Source: Longimicrobiales bacterium (GTDB lineage: Bacteria > Gemmatimonadota > Gemmatimonadetes > Longimicrobiales > RSA9). Taken from it: DNA of 58,649 bases. Positions within the stretch are counted from its first letter, which is position 1; every line of letters begins with the position of its first letter. A program made the translations under genes and the position numbers. The stretch is from positions 1 to 58,649 of the forward strand of contig DASTYK010000093.1 in the NCBI GenBank assembly GCA_035764935.1, in the 5' to 3' direction. Under the pieces are notes generated by a model that was not told the origin of the DNA, did no database searches, and worked only from the letters and a program-made list of their open reading frames with translations. Of the stretch, positions 52,448-58,649 are shown piece by piece.

Positions 52448-53386
52448 TCAGGGAACGATCACGAGCTCCAGCCCGACATAGCGCTCGTCGGTCAGGAAGA
52501 ATTCGCCCAGCCGTGAAACGCCGTCATGAAAACGGGCGACGAGGCGAACGGCCCGGCCGCCGTAGGTCAGCCCGGCACCGGCGACCACGGCGATGGAGGC
52601 GTTCCAGTCGGTCCGCTCCGCGGCATGCAGATCCACGCCGGCAAAGGCCTCTCCCAGCGGCCCCAGCGACCACTCGTGCTCCGCGCCCAGGTCGAGCTCG
52701 GCGCGGTCGTACCGCCCCAGGCCGCGTGCGCGCAACTCGTACTCCGTGTTCGAGCGGAATACCCACGCGCCGCCGGCGTACAGGCGGGTGGGCCCGAGCT
52801 GGCGCACCGCATTCACCTCGAGCGCCTCGTGGCCGAACTCGATGCGCTCCGCGCCGGACGCGATCATGAACTCGTCACCGAGGTGCGAGCTGCGGTGCAT
52901 GAGCGCGATGCGGCCTGACCAGTCGTTGTGCCGCACTTCGACCGGCAGACTGATGAACCAGTCCGTTCCGAGATCGTCCCGGCTCGGGTACTCGATTCGG
53001 AAGCGCGCAAAGGCCGCCGCCTCGACTGCAAGCACCGCACTGCCACCCTGCCACTCGCGGAGCCGGGCGAGCGGCAGTGTGCCGCCAAGCGCTGCAGTCG
53101 CCTGCACGTCGTGGGCGGCATCCGCGGAATCGCCGAGCACGAACGGCAGTCGCTCCGGTCCGCGCGAGCGCAACAGGTCAGTCGCGAGCAGCCCGAGGCC
53201 GAAGCGTGGTGACAGCGGATCCGCGACCGGATGGCGGAAGTTGCGCGTGCGCGGCAGCAGCCAGTCACCCGCCTGCGCGTGCACCGACGCTGGGGCACAC
53301 GCAAGCATTGCGGTAATGGCAAACAACAGACACCGTCCAGCAGGCAGGGCCAACGCTTGCTCCGCGCGAAGGTACCGGAAATGCAC
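52448..53386 (-). CDS. DUF1207-like outer-membrane protein
   Basis: 312 residues with a signal peptide (CLLFAITAMLACAPASVHAQ). The mature part has NFRHPVADPLSPRFGLGLL near the N-terminus, the DUF1207 start, then many alternating beta strands (RLYAGGAWVFRSNTEYELRA..., VRLVARFHDGVSRLGEFF) ending YVGLELVIVP, consistent with a beta-barrel. Function unknown. GTG 53386 is the best in-frame start but has no ribosome site; the start is uncertain. Divergent from the glycosidase-like gene. Confidence 0.72.
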   Translation of the reverse strand: MHFRYLRAEQALALPAGRCLLFAITAMLACAPASVHAQAGDWLLPRTRNFRHPVADPLSPRFGLGLLATDLLRSRGPERLPFVLGDSADAAHDVQATAALGGTLPLARLREWQGGSAVLAVEAAAFARFRIEYPSRDDLGTDWFISLPVEVRHNDWSGRIALMHRSSHLGDEFMIASGAERIEFGHEALEVNAVRQLGPTRLYAGGAWVFRSNTEYELRARGLGRYDRAELDLGAEHEWSLGPLGEAFAGVDLHAAERTDWNASIAVVAGAGLTYGGRAVRLVARFHDGVSRLGEFFLTDERYVGLELVIVP

Positions 53387-53465
53387 GCGTCCACGCGCGG
53401 CCCCTTTTGCCCGGTGAACGCTGGCGAAATCAGATGCTGAAGCTACTCGCGCCGCAAGGCACCGC

Positions 53466-54554
53466 ATGAACGACCACGCGCGGGCGCGCGAGCCGGACCA
53501 CCGCGGGCGACGCGCGCGGCTCGGTCGGTTGCGTGCCGACGGACTCGCATTCTCGCATCCGGATACGCGGCTCGTCGCCGCATTCGACGCCGCACGCGAG
53601 CGCGCGATCACCCCCGTGCGGGACCAGGGGACCGGCACGAAACCACGCGTCGTCGAGTTTGAGGAGGACGCCCTCACGGCCTTCTCCGCACTCGTGATCG
53701 GCGCCCGGGAACAGGCCCGCACACGCATCACCGCACTCGCCGCCGAGCGCACCGGACCGGTCACCGCGTGGCTCATCGGCCGCTACTTCGCGTTCACAGG
53801 CGACCCGGAAGCCGCCGCCTGGCTGCACCCGTCGCTGCAGGCCCTTCAGTTGGGGAGCTCGCTGGCCACCGCGGCGCTGTCGGACAGCCGCCCACACCAG
53901 GACCCGCTGCTCCCACTGGTCGCGCGCGAGCTGATCCCCCTCGCCGAGGCCACGGGAGATGCCAGCGTTACCACGACGGCGCGCAGACTGGCGGCCGGAG
54001 CGGATCCGGGAAGATCCGTGGACGCCGTGCTCAGCCGGCTCGCCGATGTGCGCAGCGCAGAGGGCTGGCGAAGGCCTCTCGACGTGCTGAACGCGCTGCT
54101 CGACGGCAGGACCGAAATCGCCGCGCAGGGGTGGCAGGAAATCGCTACCGACACCGCGGACGAGGAGCGGAGCTGGATCGTCCCCCTGCTCGTTGCCGGG
54201 ATGCTCGGCATCGATCCCGACGCCGAGCGCGGACGGCTGCGCCTCCGCCCGCACGCCCCGGCGGACTGGCCGCACTGGGGAGCTGACAACATCCGCGTGG
54301 GTGATACGGCGGTGGAGCTGAGCGTCGAGCGGGAGGGCGACACGATCGCGATCCGCGTGGATCAGACCGCCGGCGCGCTGCCGCTCACGCTCATCCTCGA
54401 GCCGACCGTCGAAGCCCCGGTCGGCCCCTGCTTCGTGGACGGACAACCGGCAGACCTCGCCGTGCGACCGGGCCCCCATCGCGTGGTCGTGCCCGTGCAG
54501 CTCGTGCTGGATTCGCCCCGGGAGCTGCGGATCACCCTGGATTCGCAGGCCTGA
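53466..54554 (+). CDS. Unknown protein with glycoside-hydrolase-like C-terminal domain
   Basis: 362 residues. The first ~240 are helical (FFAF TGDPEAAAW, ARELIPLAEATGD) and resemble part of an alpha/alpha barrel; the last ~110 (GRLRLRPHAPADWPHWGADNIRVGDT onward) resemble the beta-sandwich at the end of glycogen-debranching or GH15/GH78-type enzymes. No signal peptide, and no clear catalytic Glu/Asp pair is visible, so this may be a truncated or non-catalytic relative. Ends in a bidirectional terminator. Confidence 0.55.
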   Translation: MNDHARAREPDHRGRRARLGRLRADGLAFSHPDTRLVAAFDAARERAITPVRDQGTGTKPRVVEFEEDALTAFSALVIGAREQARTRITALAAERTGPVTAWLIGRYFAFTGDPEAAAWLHPSLQALQLGSSLATAALSDSRPHQDPLLPLVARELIPLAEATGDASVTTTARRLAAGADPGRSVDAVLSRLADVRSAEGWRRPLDVLNALLDGRTEIAAQGWQEIATDTADEERSWIVPLLVAGMLGIDPDAERGRLRLRPHAPADWPHWGADNIRVGDTAVELSVEREGDTIAIRVDQTAGALPLTLILEPTVEAPVGPCFVDGQPADLAVRPGPHRVVVPVQLVLDSPRELRITLDSQA

Positions 54555-54556
54555 CA

Positions 54557-54591
54557 AGAAAAAACCGCCCCGGGTCGTGCCAGGGGCGGTT
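54557..54591. terminator. Bidirectional rho-independent terminator
   Basis: AACCGCCCC (54563-54571) pairs with GGGGCGGTT (54583-54591). On the minus strand the stem is followed by TTTT and more T, a good terminator for the 63-residue gene; on the plus strand TCTCT follows, adequate for the glycosidase-like gene that ends at 54554. Confidence 0.85.
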
Positions 54592-54613
54592 CTCTACCGA
54601 AGAGGTACAGCGC

Positions 54614-54805
54614 TCAGCGCGCCACCATCCGGCCGTCTCCGACCAGCAGCTCGCGCAGGTGCGCGGGGCGCTTCGGCACGGCGGTCTTCAGGATGGAACG
54701 CGCGTAAGTGATGCGTTCGTCGTCACTTAGCTGATCGACAACGGAGATCGGAGCGCCGTAGCGCAGGAGCAGCCGCTTGGCGTCCTTCGCCACACTATCG
54801 TCCAT
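54614..54805 (-). CDS. Small unknown protein
   Basis: 63 residues, GGAGG 4 nt before ATG. Charged and probably helical: KDAKRLLLRYG, SVVDQLSDDERITYARSILK, then a basic AVPKRPAHLRELLVGDGRM. No family recognised; no signal or membrane helix. Strong ribosome site and a clean terminator support that it is real. Divergent from the EreA-like gene. Longer in-frame extensions upstream overlap that gene and are unlikely. Confidence 0.7.
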   Translation of the reverse strand: MDDSVAKDAKRLLLRYGAPISVVDQLSDDERITYARSILKTAVPKRPAHLRELLVGDGRMVAR

Positions 54806-54928
54806 CGCTCCTCCAGATCGTATGGGGGCTGATTGGGCAAATCTACCGCAAAACAGTTTGTGGTGCAATCCACACGGGGCGGTCCGCAGGTTGCACCACC
54901 GCTCCGGAAACGCATGGAGGAGCGGTGG

Positions 54929-55987
54929 ATGTGGAATCCTGTTGAGCAGTACCGGCAGCGCCGGGCGCGCCGCCGGTTTGTGCCCCGGAAGCCGCGGGTC
55001 GGTGTCGGCACCACGGCCAAGCTTTCCGTCGTCGCGCTGGTGCTGATCCTTGCCGTGGCCGCGGTGCTCGAGATGCGGGGGGGCGGCACGGCGGAGCGGG
55101 CGCTGGTGCCGTACGCGGAAGAGGCGCACGTCGCACCGGCGGACCTGATTGCGACGGCGGGCCGGCGCCACCGCCTGGTCGTGCTGGGGGACGTGCCGGG
55201 CGCCGCCGCCCCGAAGCAGCTCGCCGCCCGGGCGGTGCAGGTGCTGGTGGAGACGTCGGGGCTGGATGCGCTGGTGGTGGAGGTTCCTGCGGACGAGCAG
55301 CCGTACCTGGACCAGTATTTCCTGACCCGACCGGAGGATCCTGCGATCCTGATTTCGCGACCGCGAGCGGTGCGTGAGGCGGAAGGTGTTTCGCGCGATT
55401 ACCTGGAGCTGTACCGGACGGTGTGGCGCGCCAACGAGGCGCTGGGGCCCGACCGCGCCATCCGCGTGATTGCCGCCGATCTGCCCTCCTGGCCGCCGCA
55501 GCGGGGCACGGCGCCGAACCGTGCGGGCACCCTGTACGGGGAGCGTGACGCGTTCATGGTGGCGCGGGTGGATTCGCTTCTGCTCGGCCGGAACAGCCGG
55601 GCGCGGGCCCTGTTCTTCATGGATGGCCTGCACGCACTGCGCGGGGGTGCTGCCCTGCAGTCGGGCGGCACGGGGCTGGTGAGCATCACCTGGCTCGCGC
55701 AGCGGCTGGAGGAGCGCTATCCCGGCGATGTCTACAGTATCGCGGTGGATGCTTCAGCCGGCCGGGTGGTGCCGCCGGCCGTGGTGGCGTGGCGCGGGAC
55801 CGGTGCCTGGGACGTCCTGCGAAACGGCGTGCCGGGCGCGCCGCGATCGTTCGGACTGCGCGTCACCGATGCGTTCGATCCGATCGGTGCACCTGTCCGT
55901 GTCGCGGCCGTGCCCGGCACGACCTTCTCGCTCCAGCCGGGAGGCCAGCTGCGCGAGCTGGTGAACGGCTACATCCTGCTGAACTAG
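54929..55987 (+). CDS. Membrane-anchored erythromycin-esterase/ChaN-like protein with degenerate active site
   Basis: 352 residues. A basic N-terminus (YRQRRARRRFVPRKPR) is followed by one membrane helix (~35-52, LSVVALVLILAVAAVLEM). The outer domain follows the EreA/ChaN/Tiki order: LVVLGDVPG where the family has L-G-E-x-x-H-G, VQVLVETSGLDALVVEVP, IRVIAADLP, RDAFMVARVDSLL and ARALFFMDGLHAL where it has W-A-H-N-x-H. Only one expected His remains, so hydrolysis is doubtful. ATG 54929 is chosen for GGAGGAG 6 nt upstream. Its TAG shares CTAG with the convergent gene. Confidence 0.55.
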   Translation: MWNPVEQYRQRRARRRFVPRKPRVGVGTTAKLSVVALVLILAVAAVLEMRGGGTAERALVPYAEEAHVAPADLIATAGRRHRLVVLGDVPGAAAPKQLAARAVQVLVETSGLDALVVEVPADEQPYLDQYFLTRPEDPAILISRPRAVREAEGVSRDYLELYRTVWRANEALGPDRAIRVIAADLPSWPPQRGTAPNRAGTLYGERDAFMVARVDSLLLGRNSRARALFFMDGLHALRGGAALQSGGTGLVSITWLAQRLEERYPGDVYSIAVDASAGRVVPPAVVAWRGTGAWDVLRNGVPGAPRSFGLRVTDAFDPIGAPVRVAAVPGTTFSLQPGGQLRELVNGYILLN

Positions 55988-56349
55988 AGGATCGGACCTG
56001 ACTCGTCCGTGAGGGCGCCGCGTCCCTGCACTCCGACCTCACTGGTATGCGTGCGCCCTCCGGACTGCTGTTCGCCGCCCCGTCCACCGCGCTCGTCGCG
56101 GCCGGCATCTCCGCGCTCCTGCCGGCGACTCGGGGGCACGTCCTGCACCCGCTCCGCCTGCTCGGTCAGCTGCCCGAGCAGCTTGTCCATCTGCCGGCCG
56201 TTCATGAGCGTTGCCAGGTGCCCGATCAGGCCGAGCGCGAGCGTCGCACGGTCCGGCACGGTCAGGCGGTCCTGGATCTGGTTCATCAGGTCGCGGATCG
56301 CGGCGTTGTCGCGCGATTCGCTCTCGGTGGTACGGGGCGGTTGGGTCAT
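55984..56349 (-). CDS. Unknown protein of the copper operon
   Basis: 121 residues. N-terminal half is helical (DLMNQIQDRLTVPDRATLALGLIGHLATLMNG), the C-terminal half is a Gln/Arg/Gly-rich, probably disordered tail (SRRQERGDAGRDERGGRGGEQ). No Cys or His-rich metal site, no signal peptide. Start overlaps copZ by 4 bp, so it is co-translated with the copper chaperone. Not a recognised family. Confidence 0.65.
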   Translation of the reverse strand: MTQPPRTTESESRDNAAIRDLMNQIQDRLTVPDRATLALGLIGHLATLMNGRQMDKLLGQLTEQAERVQDVPPSRRQERGDAGRDERGGRGGEQQSGGRTHTSEVGVQGRGALTDESGPIL

Positions 56350-56561
56350 TGGATCTCCTCGGCCTGGTAGCCTTCCTCCGAGACGGCCTGCGCGAGCGAG
56401 CGCGGCGTCGTACGCGACTCGTCGTACTCGACCGTCGCGCGTCCCTGCTGCAGGTTCACATCGGCTCTCGTCACGCCATCGACTTCTTCGAGCGCCTCGG
56501 TGACCGACTTCACGCAGTGGCCGCACGTCATTCCGGAAACCTTCAGGGTCGTCGTTGCCAT
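56346..56561 (-). CDS. copZ: Copper chaperone (heavy-metal-associated domain)
   Basis: 71 residues, a complete HMA domain: VSGMT-C13-GH-C16-VKSVTEAL binds Cu(I), followed by the beta-alpha-beta core (VNLQQGRATVEYDES) and a Tyr-containing ending (EEGYQAEEI). It delivers Cu(I) to the P-type ATPase encoded just upstream. ATG 56561 has GGAGG 5 nt before it; a longer frame back to 56645 has no ribosome site. Confidence 0.92.
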   Translation of the reverse strand: MATTTLKVSGMTCGHCVKSVTEALEEVDGVTRADVNLQQGRATVEYDESRTTPRSLAQAVSEEGYQAEEIQ

Positions 56562-56645
56562 TGTTCCTCCAGAGGGCGCGGCTACCGCCGCGCCGGTTGA
56601 ATGCAATGGCACCTGCGCCATTGCTTTGCCAGTTTCGGGCCGCAC

Positions 56646-58649
<2,004 letters not shown>

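Noticed and set aside
54614-55633. Long minus-strand frame extending the 63-residue gene to 339 codons
   Set aside because: It would be antisense to most of the EreA-like gene; GGAGG fixes the start at 54805.

Overview
The window is about 58.6 kb of GC-rich chromosome, densely packed with genes, from a Gram-negative, aerobically respiring bacterium. Lipoprotein signal peptides, LPS/lipid A genes, a TonB protein, a caa3-type oxidase with CtaG, and lineage-flavoured families (6-bladed beta-propeller lipoproteins; TPR proteins whose N-terminus reads like FLSELKRRR plus two membrane helices) suggest Gemmatimonadota. That assignment is inference; there is no rRNA here to prove it. Nothing looks like a prophage, insertion sequence, integron or CRISPR array.

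Layout. (1) 1-640: a minus-strand tRNA-Glu(CTC) - tRNA-Val(CAC) pair with a good sigma70-type promoter, separated by a 90-bp tandem repeat that carries copies of the 5' end of tRNA-Val. (2) 647-3772: secreted M6-like metalloprotease and a ferritin-like protein. (3) 4101-14542, minus strand: a long cell-envelope cluster in the order tonB-like, small unknown protein, KDO-kinase-like, GT9 heptosyltransferase-like, MsbA-like ABC exporter, GT4, LpxL-like acyltransferase, GT2 with an extraordinary Arg-rich tail, DUF3108, and a deoxyhypusine-synthase-like protein. Most junctions overlap by 1-4 bp. (4) 14648-19900: GlpA/GlpD-like dehydrogenase, M23 and M1 peptidases, DUF72, Cys-rich mini-protein. (5) 20070-25785: NAD-linked formate dehydrogenase (fused NuoE-NuoF subunit, Fe-S subunit, Mo catalytic subunit) and heme o synthase CtaB. 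(6) 26137-34398: gamma-glutamyltransferase, ATP/ADP-translocase-like carrier, Tat-exported epimerase, PPIase lipoprotein, beta-propeller lipoprotein, M48 protease. (7) 34412-40022, minus: caa3 oxidase operon ctaC-ctaD-ctaE-ctaF-ctaG plus a pseudopilin-like protein. (8) 40206-47999: GlpB-like flavoprotein and a small Fe-S protein, P1 peptidase, patatin, TPR protein, NPP-type phosphodiesterase lipoprotein. (9) 48097-52273: UPF0316 membrane protein and a serine-biosynthesis cluster serB-serC-serA. (10) 52448-58649: DUF1207 protein, glycosidase-like protein, a degenerate erythromycin-esterase-like protein, and a copper-efflux operon copA-copZ-unknown that runs off the right edge.

How the genes fit together: formate and glycerol-3-phosphate dehydrogenases supply electrons, CtaB makes heme o (the heme a precursor) for the caa3 oxidase, CtaG helps build its copper centre, and CopA/CopZ handle copper. 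The envelope cluster builds and exports lipid A/core. Points most worth a second look are the tRNA-fragment tandem repeat, the basic-tailed GT2 and deoxyhypusine-synthase-like gene at the end of the LPS operon, the dispersed poly-T/GAG-periodic repeat arms, the split GlpA and GlpB-like genes, and the degenerate EreA-like protein.
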